From: Pseudomonas sp. FeN3W
GTDB lineage: Bacteria; Pseudomonadota; Gammaproteobacteria; Pseudomonadales; Pseudomonadaceae
Assembly: GCA_030263805.2 (NCBI GenBank)
Contig: CP136011.1
Coordinates: 248,001 to 312,000, forward strand
Direction of reading: 5' to 3'
Length of the DNA stretch: 64,000 nt
The position numbers were made by a program, and so were the translations under genes. The notes under the pieces were generated by a model. The model saw nothing but the letters and a program-made list of their open reading frames with translations, was not told where the DNA came from and ran no database searches. Of the stretch, positions 9,701 to 17,842 are shown in pieces; within the stretch, counting starts at the first letter, position 1; every line of letters begins with the position of its first letter.

Positions 9701-10435
9701 CACCAGAGTGCATTCGATACGCTTCGCTCGGTAGCGGTATTGTTTACTCAGGACATCATCAGCTTCCACGACAAGCTCAAGACCTTCTCTGACAAGCTCA
9801 ACCGCTTCAACCGTGACCTGCAAAATCACCTCAGCGGCTGCAACGACTACTTCCGGGAGATCCAGGATCTAAGCGTTCACATCTACTCGGCAGTCGATGA
9901 GCTCAAATCATGGGGCACCATCAAATCTATCGTCGAGAACCGTGGTGATTGGATCAATGGCCAGGATCGCCTGCCCGATGGCAAATTCGTCAGCGATGTC
10001 GAGATGCTGCTTGAACAGTGGGACATCAAGAACGGCATTACGGCTGAATTCATCCATCTGATCAGCATTCGGGGACAGGTGACGGAGAACGGAAATGTTC
10101 GCAAATTCAAGCGAAGTGAGGATCTGAAAGGCGTTTCCTCAAATGGCCTGTCTTACCTGATTCTGATTCTTCTGTTCGTGGCGTTCTGGAACAAGATCAA
10201 AAAGGATTCGCCGGTTAATCTGCTGTGGGCGCTCGATGAGCTCAAGGTCATCAGTGAGAACAACATCGAAAGCCTCATGAGGCTGCTGAGAGACAATCGT
10301 ATTACGCTGGTCAGCGCATTCCCTGATCCAGACGTCAATACCCTTCGCCTGTTCAAAAACGCATACACCGTCGATCAAGACCGCCGACTGGTCAGCACAC
10401 GCATTGCCAGTGCTCAGGAGAACCGCCATGTTTGA
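6725..10435 (+). CDS. jetC: SMC-like ATPase, JetC/MksB-type subunit of a Wadjet-like complex
   Basis: The 1236-residue protein has the layout of an SMC/MukB-type ATPase. Walker A is at residues 64-71 (GVNGRGKT), a very long coiled-coil section rich in Glu, Lys, Gln and Ala runs from about 280 to 960, and the C-terminal head has an SSNGLSYLI signature motif and a Walker B ending in Asp1171-Glu1172. Such proteins form a ring with a kleisin and a MukE/kite subunit and extrude DNA loops; in Wadjet the complex delivers small circular DNA to a Toprim nuclease. Here the ATPase gene comes first in the operon, not third as in the canonical jetABCD order. It overlaps the next gene by 8 bases. The ATPase appears intact. 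Assignment to JetC rather than another MksB-like branch rests mainly on gene context. Confidence 0.85.
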   Translation: MNDQQESAVNTPIPSAADPLSVAISQQQALAQGEFKLLRAYLIDSLAPGRRVCFELDGGAVLTGVNGRGKTSLLQLLLLFNGTNPNQLVSKGKSSFIEYYLPNNTSYIVFEYQVEDGSKRMVIAYSNSTGDKVFYRFVRQGYDKAIFVDEDKRFITNSDLRKRLTNLKIVHSPHQIETYTDYRAVIQYNVPQTVDRKHRDKIKDLCADYAFTRYNKPLTNMDRLGFGMFSQTSNFDVLKSIVIESIFDNQTSHRVGTQRSAIESWPSKYKAYLEVMEAQDKYEEAKDKLLLCDADIASLSEIREQVALLLDDMTIKEVQTQASLDQAKHSLAEEVSSYNDSHMQLESRRVQHVMRIEQHTRDIAAIDADKAQYDSLDIHTKQIEYASRPNVAGQLNSLKARKDAMTASHTPIVSRFEMIKAEIISRFSTAQRLHMAAVDECREASQVKLDAITANNRAVEEQHQAQYLSKRSALMNEIQALFQQLGACQQNLSNPQVPESIVQLLARADDTLTTTRVAYEKLREILIGAEQELAKAKKATEAAQDKVSRGAEEIVRQREKVDQIIKDNTPAKDSLLHALRETKPDWNTDIARVIRTDILHRNDLSPTFFEGTGIYGLELALDNLDACPESDPHYLQQLVEDEQRKLDKMVSAQKELETTLKSLERVENEKSQEVSGLKRESINSKSQLQQAEAAKEKAKFEFQKAQKHAKDIAQSAADDVEQKLKSAQALQEDFETKSTQDLNARKMAYAKQEQTAKDERNEEIARLEREFKSKELQREVDLANCQRECNEALQEKGIDAQSLKALDDQILECEQKLEYIDSLKPLLGKWVNWHREVYIKRDSLANLMELEIESNEEVVASQAALKQKHDARKTELGETITQSEDALKNLAALKTRGALMGDRLAQYVLPSRHQHVDPSWSIDGLSQLMASVLESLEANNKGLDKMVSSLKRKFEKTVNSTVFETYEHYRQNHTMDNARDYMAFFETWYTQAHQSAFDTLRSVAVLFTQDIISFHDKLKTFSDKLNRFNRDLQNHLSGCNDYFREIQDLSVHIYSAVDELKSWGTIKSIVENRGDWINGQDRLPDGKFVSDVEMLLEQWDIKNGITAEFIHLISIRGQVTENGNVRKFKRSEDLKGVSSNGLSYLILILLFVAFWNKIKKDSPVNLLWALDELKVISENNIESLMRLLRDNRITLVSAFPDPDVNTLRLFKNAYTVDQDRRLVSTRIASAQENRHV

Positions 10436-11063
10436 AGCCACCGTAACGCGCCTGATGTCGGGCCAATTCATTTGTCAGGTCAGTGATCCGGTCGGTTATG
10501 AGTTTTTGACTCGAAACGACCTGCACAACGGCAAGACGAACAGCGAAGACGTTAATCAGTTCCTTGCTCGCGTTGGCATGAAGCTGTCAACCACTCAATC
10601 TGGAACCGCCTTCTATTGCAGCCACCTGGATATTGATGACCAGGGTAAGAAGGCTGCCAAAGCATTATTTGCTGAGCTTAAGAACAATCTCCGTCTGCTT
10701 GTCGATTTCTTCAAGCTGGTCATGGACACCACCGGGAATGACTTTTCGGTCAACCCTGGCCAAAAGCTGGATTTGAACCGCCTGGGGGCTGTTATCAGCC
10801 AGAACCAGAACCTGGTTGAAGCGCTGCGCAAGGTCGCTCTGATGTGCAAGGGCGTGGGTGGCGATACGGATCGCGGCAGGCTGGAAAAGGTCGTCAAGAA
10901 GCTCAAGCTCGACGGCTATCTGATTGAAGTCAACAAGGAGCAGGATATTTACCAGTTCACGGGTAAGGTCGAGTTCTTTCACGACACCCTTCAATTCCTC
11001 ATGCAGCATGATCAGATCAGTGAGGAAGATGAGGCGTTCAATGACAAGGTGGACAGTCAATGA
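10428..11063 (+). CDS. jetB: MukE-like (kite) subunit, JetB/MksE-type
   Basis: A 211-residue protein starting at an ATG inside the last codons of the SMC gene (ATGTTTGA overlap), so translation is probably coupled. The C-terminal part, with DRGRLEKVVKKLKLDGYLIEV, reads as a winged helix followed by a beta hairpin, as in MukE/MksE and JetB (DUF4194) proteins. The length fits the family. In MukBEF and Wadjet this subunit is a dimer that binds the kleisin and helps control the ATPase. Position between the SMC and the kleisin-like gene supports the call; direct sequence recognition is only moderate. Confidence 0.7.
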   Translation: MFEATVTRLMSGQFICQVSDPVGYEFLTRNDLHNGKTNSEDVNQFLARVGMKLSTTQSGTAFYCSHLDIDDQGKKAAKALFAELKNNLRLLVDFFKLVMDTTGNDFSVNPGQKLDLNRLGAVISQNQNLVEALRKVALMCKGVGGDTDRGRLEKVVKKLKLDGYLIEVNKEQDIYQFTGKVEFFHDTLQFLMQHDQISEEDEAFNDKVDSQ

Positions 11064-12319
11064 GCGCCAGCAACAGCGATTACCAGGACATCGTCAGCTA
11101 CATAGAGCACCTGCATTCATCCAGGCACCTGATTGCCCAAGCCTATTGCGATGGAAGCATTGACATCCTTGAGGAAAATTCGCGCCTGTTGCGTCAGCTT
11201 CAGCAAATCCGCGTGATGCGCAACAACGTGAACCGTGAAGAGAGCCTGCGCCTTTCTTCAGTCATGATGAAAATGCTCGACCAGGCTGTTCATCGTGTAC
11301 GCACGATGAAGGGCTCGACCAACCTGAACGACCACATCTCCAGAATGTATACGCTGGCCGAGGGATACCTGAAAGCTGGTATTGAGGGTCGATTGGAAGA
11401 TCAGGAGGTCTATAGCAGCGACTTCGACCTGGCGGCTTATGACGTGGCTGAAGAGGTCGACGTGATGCTTATGCACGTTGACACCATGGCCCATAACAAT
11501 TTCGCCAACGTCTCAAGCTACAGCGAAAAAATCAGGCAAAACGAGCACTACCTAAAAGAGATGAAGCGCCTCGTGGATGCAATGGGCATCCTCAATGATC
11601 CGGCGTTGATCGACATCCTTGAATCAAGCCTCGACCTACAGCCGTTGTCACTGGTTTACTCCTCGCACATTTTGAACAACATGCATAAATGGCGCGCCAA
11701 GCTTCTGGATATCATCGCCCACCTTGAGCGTTACATGCACAAGGTCAGGGAGATTGAGCCTAAAGCCAGGCGAATTCGCGTGTTCAGCATGTTTTTCCAT
11801 CGACACCCGGAATACAACCCACGCGAGACAGAGGAATACCCTCATATCCCAGAATGGGCTTACCGGCATGAAGGGCTTAATATCAACCCAGTCCCTGACG
11901 TGCTGAACGAGGAACAGGCCGAGCCACTGATCCCTATTGCATACTCGATTGAACGGGCCGATTCGATTACGACCAAGGTTCGTCAGGGTGGCATGCTGAT
12001 CGATGACGATGAGGATCTGGAGCAGGTTGTGTACATCCAGCCGACGCCGTTCGAGGAGGCGGTGCATCAGCTCGTGAACCATGCGAGAACCGCAGGCTCT
12101 GAGGTTTCTGCCAAGGCGTTCTTTGCATCCAATCCGCTTGTAAATGAAATTGCAGGCAGAGTAACGCTGATCTGTCTGGCATCCTTGTTGGACAACTCCC
12201 CAAAAAGCAGCCTATTCGGCTTCGATGATCTGACCGTAGAGCGAGAGGTTGAACAGGAGCTGGATCCTGCCAGCGGCAACGTCTTCATCGAGGATTTCAA
12301 ACTATGTCTGCGTCACTGA
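11060..12319 (+). CDS. jetA: Kleisin-like subunit, JetA/MksF-type
   Basis: A 419-residue acidic helical protein that overlaps the preceding stop by ATGA, indicating tight co-translation. It has an N-terminal helical region, a central segment ending in a Pro-rich linker (about residues 240-290, with several Tyr-Pro and His-Pro turns) and a C-terminal section compatible with a kleisin winged helix. MukF, MksF and JetA kleisins have this general build and link the two ATPase heads. I see no catalytic motif. The call depends on operon position and length more than on sequence similarity, so a DUF3375 match should not be assumed. Confidence 0.65.
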   Translation: MSASNSDYQDIVSYIEHLHSSRHLIAQAYCDGSIDILEENSRLLRQLQQIRVMRNNVNREESLRLSSVMMKMLDQAVHRVRTMKGSTNLNDHISRMYTLAEGYLKAGIEGRLEDQEVYSSDFDLAAYDVAEEVDVMLMHVDTMAHNNFANVSSYSEKIRQNEHYLKEMKRLVDAMGILNDPALIDILESSLDLQPLSLVYSSHILNNMHKWRAKLLDIIAHLERYMHKVREIEPKARRIRVFSMFFHRHPEYNPRETEEYPHIPEWAYRHEGLNINPVPDVLNEEQAEPLIPIAYSIERADSITTKVRQGGMLIDDDEDLEQVVYIQPTPFEEAVHQLVNHARTAGSEVSAKAFFASNPLVNEIAGRVTLICLASLLDNSPKSSLFGFDDLTVEREVEQELDPASGNVFIEDFKLCLRH

Positions 12320-13155
12320 TACGTACACTGCTACGCCTGCACCAGAAGCGCCCTGAAACACCTCAGGGCGGCGTAAACCTGGTTGAATTTTGCGAGGCCT
12401 ATGGATTGGGTGAGCTACGCAAGGGCAAATACAGGCTCACAGAGGCTGACTATGATGAGACCGGCGTCTACCTGACCAACATCGCCGGCATAGACCCCAA
12501 TACGCCTACAGACGCCTGGGACGGGCTCACGCGGCATGAGGCTGCAAACCTTTCTGCAAACGAGAAGATGACGAGCTCAAGGGTGAAAGAGGGTCGTGTT
12601 GCGATCAAGGCTTTGCCTGGCAAGAGGCTTTCCGTTAACGGATCGCTATTGGCCATGCCTGATGGGGCTCACCTTGATATGCACTGGGATCAGATATCCC
12701 TTGGCGCAATCCATGCCAGCGTACTGGTGATCGAGAACTGGGAGAATTTCGAAAAGGTTCATATAACCCCTTTGATCGAAGGGATTGAGGGCAATCCGCT
12801 GGTGCTGTACCGGGGAGACCCCATGTACAACCAAAAGTACAGCAAGAAGCTTCTCGAAAAACTAGACATTCCCGTGTACGCGTTTGTCGACCTTGACCCG
12901 GAGGGGTTGATCATCGCAGCCACCCTACCCTGCTTTCAAAAACTGGTGGCACCTAGCAATGAGGATTTGCCAGCGCTGTTTGAAGGCGCGAAGAACGCTG
13001 ATCGGTTCATTCGCCAAAAGGCCGTGAATATTAACGCGCTTGCTAGTCTTTCCAGCCCTCAGCTAAAGCACATATGGATGCTGATGGATAAAAGCTCTGC
13101 CGCGTTTCCCCAGGAGAAATTCATCGAGGCGCAAGGTGTTTCAATCCATAGCTGA
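12304..13155 (+). CDS. jetD: Toprim nuclease subunit, JetD/MksG-like
   Basis: A 283-residue protein, clearly shorter than the roughly 390-residue JetD proteins. The C-terminal half carries a Toprim signature: Glu144 in LVIENWENF, a LYRGDP turn near 169, and Asp196/Asp198 in FVDLDPEG. JetD uses such a site, related to topoisomerase VI and Spo11, to cut DNA captured by the SMC complex. The N-terminal part would be the arm and winged-helix region, apparently reduced. The gene overlaps the kleisin gene by 16 bases. The acidic triad looks intact, so the system could be active. The short length and gene order suggest a branch outside Wadjet types I-III, which is an inference. Confidence 0.7.
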   Translation: MSASLIRTLLRLHQKRPETPQGGVNLVEFCEAYGLGELRKGKYRLTEADYDETGVYLTNIAGIDPNTPTDAWDGLTRHEAANLSANEKMTSSRVKEGRVAIKALPGKRLSVNGSLLAMPDGAHLDMHWDQISLGAIHASVLVIENWENFEKVHITPLIEGIEGNPLVLYRGDPMYNQKYSKKLLEKLDIPVYAFVDLDPEGLIIAATLPCFQKLVAPSNEDLPALFEGAKNADRFIRQKAVNINALASLSSPQLKHIWMLMDKSSAAFPQEKFIEAQGVSIHS

Positions 13156-13486
13156 TATATTTTTCACTTATGCTTTGATCGTATTAATCATGGCAATCAT
13201 GGCTGCGGCTTTATTTACCATTTATTATGTTTTAAGTAATATAAAGCCTTCTTTTAATAACTACGACGATGCCGCTTGATACTTTAGCCTTTATTTTCCG
13301 TACATAATACTGGAAAAGTCTGATCTAAAGAATGTGTCTGTTCTGATGTATTTTGGGTGGACTGTTGGTGTCGAAAGGGATCGCTATCTTGTTTTCAGAA
13401 GAGGATTCTCATTTAAAAAATTCAGGATTGGCGACCGATTGAAGGCGAGGCAGTTCCTTGTGCCTAAATGTACATCTGGCCTATAA
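13136..13486 (+). pseudogene. Small membrane protein gene, apparently broken by an in-frame TGA
   Basis: A GTG at 13136, with gagg 7 bases upstream, opens a 47-codon frame that overlaps the end of the Toprim gene by 20 bases. It encodes one strong membrane helix (about residues 9-33) and a short polar tail, then stops at TGA 13277-13279. The same frame continues without another stop to TAA at 13484-13486 with sensible, positively charged sequence. Either this is a 47-residue membrane protein coupled to the SMC operon, or a roughly 116-codon gene broken by one nonsense change. No homologue is recognised. Confidence 0.35.
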
Positions 13487-13542
13487 TTTGATAATACTGT
13501 GCCAATAGCAAGTCATCGCACAAGATTCATTGCTCTTAAAAC

Positions 13543-13560
13543 CGCTGCGCTAGCGCAGCG
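13543..13560. repeat. 18-bp perfect palindrome
   Basis: The sequence cgctgcgctagcgcagcg is its own reverse complement. It lies in the 135-base gap between the broken small gene and the convergent RCC1-repeat gene. It could be a protein-binding site or a hairpin, but no T-tract follows it, so it is not a typical intrinsic terminator. Confidence 0.5.
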
Positions 13561-13621
13561 AAATAACGACTCCCCCCACTCAATATTGACAAACAAAAGG
13601 ACGACAATGGAGAGTATTAAT

Positions 13622-15070
13622 TTATTGAACCACCAAAACAGGGCTCAGCTTATTGGTATTTGAACCATCGCCAAGTTGTTTATACCAGTTGTACCCCCAG
13701 CACATCATTTTTTTATTTATCAAAATCGCACATGAATGAGAACCTCCCGCCGCAATGTCAATAGTCTCATCAATAACGGCAACCTTAACAGGAACAGCTT
13801 TATCTCTTTGCGTATCATCTCCCAATTGACCGTAATTATTTCTACCCCAACACTCTATAAAACTTCCTATGCTGGCGCAGGTGTGATGGTCACCAGCAAC
13901 GAGCCTCACGGCTTTAGATGAGATCTGTGCAATTGAGGGAGCCGAAGCATTATTCTTGTTACCATTCCCAATTTGCCCATATCTGCCTTCTCCCCAACAG
14001 CTAACTGAACCATACTTCAATAATGCGCAAGAATGATTATAACCAGCGGCAATTTGTTCAACTTCTTTAACTTCAAGTACGTTAACAGGAAGCAACTTTC
14101 CAACACTTGTACCGTCACCTAACTGACCCTGAAGATTGTACCCCCAACATTTAACATAACCAGTGTTAGTTTTTGCGCACGAGTGACCATTTCCCGCTTC
14201 AACTTGATCTGCGTTGTCAATTCCGTTAACGAAAACAGGTGTCGTTCTGCTTACCTTTGATCCATCTCCAAGCTGACCTACAGAGTTATTTCCCCAACAC
14301 TTAACACTTCCAGAATTTAACGTAACGCACGCATGACTTGAACCAAGCGTTAGCTGCTTAGCGTCTTGTAAATTATTTACCACTACCGGATAAGCGCTAT
14401 TCTCCGTTGTGCCATTGCCTAACTGCCCATTTTCGTTGCTCCCCCAGCAAACTACCCCTCCCGACAACAAAAGAGCACACGACTGAGAACCTCTAGCAGC
14501 TATCTGTGCCACACCACTTAAATTAGCCACAATTGTTGGGGCTCCTCTATACAAAAAGGAGCCGTCACCGAGCTGACCTTGATCATTCCTACCCCAGCAC
14601 ACAACTTGATTTTTAGTAGTAATCGCGCAGGTATGATGGGATCCTGCTTCGATATTAATGGCCCCAAATACAACACCACCGACATTCAGGGTATAGATTC
14701 GCTGACCCTCACCTTTTTCATAAGTTGCCAACACTTCAAAAGACGTTTTCTCTTCTTCTGTCGGAACACCTTCTAATATTCCATTGTTCGTAAACAAGAG
14801 GCCTGCTGGTAAAGTGTTTTTAACAGTCCATGTAAGGGTGGGGGGTTGATTGGAACCCGACCACACAGCCAATTTAGAAAAGTCGTAGTAGTAAGAATTA
14901 CCTACCGCTGCATCAGGTAATTTACGGTCTTCTAGTGAAAGCGATCCTTCATCTGTAGGATTTTCTAGCATTGCAGCAGAAATGATAGGCGCATGTAAGC
15001 GTATTACATTCATTGAATATGAATAATGGCTACAAGATGCAAGCATGACAAACAAAAAAAATTTAAACAT
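13622..15070 (-). CDS. RCC1-repeat lipoprotein with a putative Ig-like domain
   Basis: The product has a short hydrophobic signal ending in LASC, a lipobox, so the Cys should be lipid-modified and the protein anchored to the envelope. An Ig-like segment follows (LPAGLLFTNNGILEGVPT is typical of He_PIG domains), then about six RCC1 repeats of roughly 50 residues, each with the core HxCA.....V.CWG.N..GQLG(D/N)G. RCC1 repeats fold as a seven-bladed propeller that usually binds proteins. I start at the ATG at 15070 because this puts the signal peptide at the N-terminus; a start at 15109 would add 13 residues. It stands alone, with AT-rich upstream sequence. The binding partner is unknown. Confidence 0.8.
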   Translation of the reverse strand: MFKFFLFVMLASCSHYSYSMNVIRLHAPIISAAMLENPTDEGSLSLEDRKLPDAAVGNSYYYDFSKLAVWSGSNQPPTLTWTVKNTLPAGLLFTNNGILEGVPTEEEKTSFEVLATYEKGEGQRIYTLNVGGVVFGAINIEAGSHHTCAITTKNQVVCWGRNDQGQLGDGSFLYRGAPTIVANLSGVAQIAARGSQSCALLLSGGVVCWGSNENGQLGNGTTENSAYPVVVNNLQDAKQLTLGSSHACVTLNSGSVKCWGNNSVGQLGDGSKVSRTTPVFVNGIDNADQVEAGNGHSCAKTNTGYVKCWGYNLQGQLGDGTSVGKLLPVNVLEVKEVEQIAAGYNHSCALLKYGSVSCWGEGRYGQIGNGNKNNASAPSIAQISSKAVRLVAGDHHTCASIGSFIECWGRNNYGQLGDDTQRDKAVPVKVAVIDETIDIAAGGSHSCAILINKKMMCWGYNWYKQLGDGSNTNKLSPVLVVQ

Positions 15071-15171
15071 CCTGACACAACCTAAATGATATTTAAATGA
15101 GTTTACCATAGATCAAACTCGACGGTCTTATGGGGATTTGGTTTTATTAAATTTAATTAAATTAAATTATG

Positions 15172-15651
15172 TTAGATCTTGCGCCCACGGCTCCCGCGTG
15201 CAAGGTTGATCTCAATCTTTGACGCGATAGCTGACATCAGATCGATACCAAGCCGCTCGGCTATTTCAAAAGACTTCGCCACCAACCTGACCAGGTAATC
15301 TCCAAGTAGCTCATAGTCATCTTTTCGACTAACGTTGACGGCCTTTCCCAGAATGACGTTCAAATCCAAAAAACACCGCTCAATAGGCTTGTACGCAACT
15401 TCTTTATCATCATGACCGATCAGTCCCATCTCGATATCGAGTCCAAGAAGCTCTGTGAAGTCGATGCAACGCAGGACAACATCAGCAAGCTCAAGCGCAA
15501 AATGACTGGTAACGCCAGAAAGCGTAACCTCGTCTGCCGCCTCCCCAATTTCAGACGCAATCATTGCAAGCGCCTCAAGGTACGTGCGGTTGTGCCAATT
15601 CATGGACGCAACCCAGCCATGGTGCAATTTTGCCAATTCATTGAGAGTCAT
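15172..15651 (-). CDS. MazG-like nucleotide pyrophosphohydrolase (copy 1, intact)
   Basis: A 159-residue protein with the all-alpha NTP pyrophosphatase pattern: ASEIGEAADE followed by ELADVVLRCIDF gives the E..E and E..D metal-binding helices. Such enzymes hydrolyse (d)NTPs to monophosphate and pyrophosphate, often as house-cleaning or alarmone-related functions; the substrate is not predictable here. The ATG at 15651 has the ribosome site ggag 5 bases upstream. It is the last gene of the duplicated block. Its paralogue at 17854-20127 is split by a transposon, so this copy probably carries the function. Confidence 0.75.
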   Translation of the reverse strand: MTLNELAKLHHGWVASMNWHNRTYLEALAMIASEIGEAADEVTLSGVTSHFALELADVVLRCIDFTELLGLDIEMGLIGHDDKEVAYKPIERCFLDLNVILGKAVNVSRKDDYELLGDYLVRLVAKSFEIAERLGIDLMSAIASKIEINLARGSRGRKI

Positions 15652-15709
15652 CACATCTCCTGCCTACTCGTTAAGGATGTAGACAGTATACATCAATAGA
15701 CGCCAATCA

Positions 15710-16405
15710 TTATAACCCTAGCTGTTCCGAAAGGAACTTTTTGCGATCTGATTGTTTGAGAAGGCTCTTGAATTGGCTAAACGACTCTTGTCGAGTGAGG
15801 CTGGCCAGGGCGGACGGCTTCATGTTTGTCTTAAGCCATTCACCCATCTGTTTATCTGACTCAAATGAGCCGAGAAGGTCTTGGTGAAACGGGCTATGTC
15901 CAAGCTCTTGATGCCCGTAATCAGAGACGAAGCTTTCGGTAAAGAGCTTTTGATGCGTAGCAGTGCGGTTATGGCTCGAAAGAGATTGTTGGAGGAGCAT
16001 TTCGGCTACCTTTGGATGCTCATGCTTCATGAACATGTAGGTATGCGCCAACATATGAGCAGACTGACGAAGCGAGTATTTGTCGCGTGTAGCCTGATGC
16101 GCGATGAAAAAATCGACCATTTTGCATGCTTGATCCTGATCGGAGTCAGGGCTCAAGGAATCTAGCACCTTGTAAACCAGTATTCCTAGCGGCATGTACT
16201 GGCTGTTAACGTCAAAGCCTTTATATTTAGAGCGCAGCATAGTTACATCTGAATTACCCATTGCCCACTAAACAGATATATCAACCAACAACTCAGGATT
16301 TGGGAACAGATGATGCTTGCTCCACGCGATGTCGGTCACATCACTCATGTACTGAGACCAGTTCATAAAATATAGGCTATAGAATGGCGTCATATCGTAA
16401 AGCAT
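15710..16405 (-). pseudogene. Gene C of the duplicated block (copy 1), amber stop
   Basis: The frame starts at ATG 16405 (MLYDM) and aligns along its length with copy 2 at 20161-20853, but meets TAG at 16270-16268 where the paralogue has a Glu codon (paralogue IATEW, here ISV-stop-W). Translation could restart at ATG 16261, giving a 183-residue product that keeps the strongly conserved NSQYMPLGIL...QSAHM core and the C-terminal tag RKKFLSEQLGL. Function is unknown in either copy. Suppression or reinitiation cannot be excluded, but a nonsense mutation is the simpler reading. Confidence 0.7.
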
Positions 16406-16419
16406 TTGCTATTCTTCAC

Positions 16420-16878
16420 TCATAATGAAAAATCGTCATTCATGAGATGCTTCTTGCCAGAAGGTGTCAACTGGCCACGACGATGCAAATACCTTAGGTA
16501 GGCGGGCTCGACGAGCTCAACCATTTTTGCAAGTTCCTGATGAGCGAATGCGGCCTCATCGGCTATTATTACGCCCTTTACCGAAACGCTACCTAGCTCG
16601 ATTGCGGGGGCCTTTTTAAACTCTTCAACAAGCTTCTCAGGCAAAATATCAAATGGAAACTTAACATAATAGACTGATTCGTTAATCAAATTGTAGGAAC
16701 GTGGTTCGCACACACGTCGAAGCAGGTGAGGGTCTTTGGCCACATTCAAGACAGCATTGACGTATCGAATGGTCTCAAGCGCCCCCACTTGCTCAGCAGA
16801 GAGCCTCCACTCTTCGTCTGCCGTGACCGAGTAGCTCAATCCGTCATTGCTTAGATGTACGTGTTTAGATTTGATCAT
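16420..16878 (-). CDS. Gene B of the duplicated block (copy 1), unknown function, C-terminal tag
   Basis: A 152-residue protein starting MIKSKHVHLS, about half identical by eye to the copy at 20866-21330. The ATG follows aaggtg with normal spacing. It has an N-terminal beta-rich segment (HVHLSNDGLSYSV) and a C-terminal helix bundle ending YLRYLHRRGQL. The last 11 residues, KKHLMNDDFSL, match the shared C-terminal pattern. No domain is recognised. It follows gene A by 9 bases and precedes gene C by 14 bases, so the three are one operon. Confidence 0.75.
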   Translation of the reverse strand: MIKSKHVHLSNDGLSYSVTADEEWRLSAEQVGALETIRYVNAVLNVAKDPHLLRRVCEPRSYNLINESVYYVKFPFDILPEKLVEEFKKAPAIELGSVSVKGVIIADEAAFAHQELAKMVELVEPAYLRYLHRRGQLTPSGKKHLMNDDFSL

Positions 16879-16887
16879 GAGGACACC

Positions 16888-17250
16888 TTACATCGAAACG
16901 GACAAACCCGCCTCATCCCGCTCCCGGCGAACCTGGAGGTTAATCAGCTCTACAAGGCGCGATGCTTTCAGATCGTATGTAATGACGTCGTATGCGCGAT
17001 CACCTTCCCCATTACGGCATGAAAATGCCTTGTCTATCCCGCCGAGCTCAACCAGTGCTTCCAGATCATCGTTAAGCTGCTGGCAACCGAGCTTGTCAGA
17101 ATCAAGCCTGGTATAAGGCGCTTGGCAGAAATTGTGATAATCCATCACCATCCTGTAATCCACCGATGCATAGAATGGGTTGCGACCTAGCCAGCGCTCA
17201 AGCCACTCCATGCGGTCTTGCTTGGTAATCTGATCTGCTTTGTTAGTCAT
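16888..17250 (-). CDS. Gene A of the duplicated block (copy 1), possible winged-helix protein
   Basis: A 120-residue protein. A longer frame opens at 17313, but the ATG at 17250 gives the same length as the paralogue at 21338-21700 and avoids the divergent sequence upstream. The region MEWLERWLGRNPFYASVDYRMVMDYHNFC followed by LNDDLEALVELGGIDKAF could form a winged-helix DNA-binding unit, but this is only a reading of helix spacing. It is the first gene of the A-B-C-MazG operon and could be its regulator. Confidence 0.7.
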   Translation of the reverse strand: MTNKADQITKQDRMEWLERWLGRNPFYASVDYRMVMDYHNFCQAPYTRLDSDKLGCQQLNDDLEALVELGGIDKAFSCRNGEGDRAYDVITYDLKASRLVELINLQVRRERDEAGLSVSM

Positions 17251-17316
17251 GATATTCACAAAAATGTCAGTCTGGATGTTCCATTGTGCTCTACATACAC
17301 AGCAATATGTCAATAT

Positions 17317-17448
17317 TCATCTATCGGATCGATGCGCTAGAAAGGTAATCGCTTTGCTCGCCATCCTGGCGATAGATGCAATCGTTGTATGCGTGAGCTC
17401 GTCTAGCGATACCCAGCGATACCCTTTGCACTCGACTTCAGTGATAAA
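17317..17448 (-). pseudogene. C-terminal remnant of a NUDIX hydrolase gene
   Basis: The minus strand from about 17448 to TGA at 17319-17317 reads ECKGYRWVSLDEL then SIARMASKA, which aligns with the C-terminus of the complete NUDIX protein at 22027-22581 (ECKGYQWVDLLSL then SLKRMATKA). There is no start and no NUDIX box, and a stop closes the frame upstream. The position directly ahead of gene A is the same as that of the intact NUDIX gene ahead of the second copy, so it marks the edge of the duplication. Confidence 0.75.
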
Positions 17449-17482
17449 CTTATCTAGTTAATAGTCGAAGCGGGAGCGCGTC

Positions 17483-17842
17483 ATGACAAAAGATCAGGCT
17501 GTTGAAATGATGCTTAAGCATCCAATAGATGACAAACGTTTCCACGGGATACCAAAGCAGCTACAGGGCAAAGTTGCGCTGGCTGTAATTGAGCAATTAC
17601 ATCACAAGATTGAAGTTCCAGTGCTATTTAAAGAAGCAAGCAGCAAACGTCTCTCCAACATAGCGCATCTTGCAGTAGCTGCTATTGCCGAGCTTGGGAT
17701 TGAGAGCGTATTGCCTTATGTCAAAACTCCCGCACAGCGCAGGATATTGCACCAAGTTTTTGGCGCCAAAGCTTCACTGGAAGTAATAAAACCAAATACG
17801 AAAGAAAAAAGAATCTGGGCTATGCACGATTTAGATATTTGA
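17483..17842 (+). CDS. Hypothetical protein with the shared C-terminal tag
   Basis: A 119-residue helical protein between the two copies of the duplicated block and on the opposite strand. It has a good ribosome site (gggag) before the ATG. Helices rich in Ala, Leu and Val (SNIAHLAVAAIAELG) alternate with basic turns. Its last 11 residues, KRIWAMHDLDI, match the shared C-terminal pattern. It has no copy next to the second block. No function is recognised. Confidence 0.7.
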   Translation: MTKDQAVEMMLKHPIDDKRFHGIPKQLQGKVALAVIEQLHHKIEVPVLFKEASSKRLSNIAHLAVAAIAELGIESVLPYVKTPAQRRILHQVFGAKASLEVIKPNTKEKRIWAMHDLDI

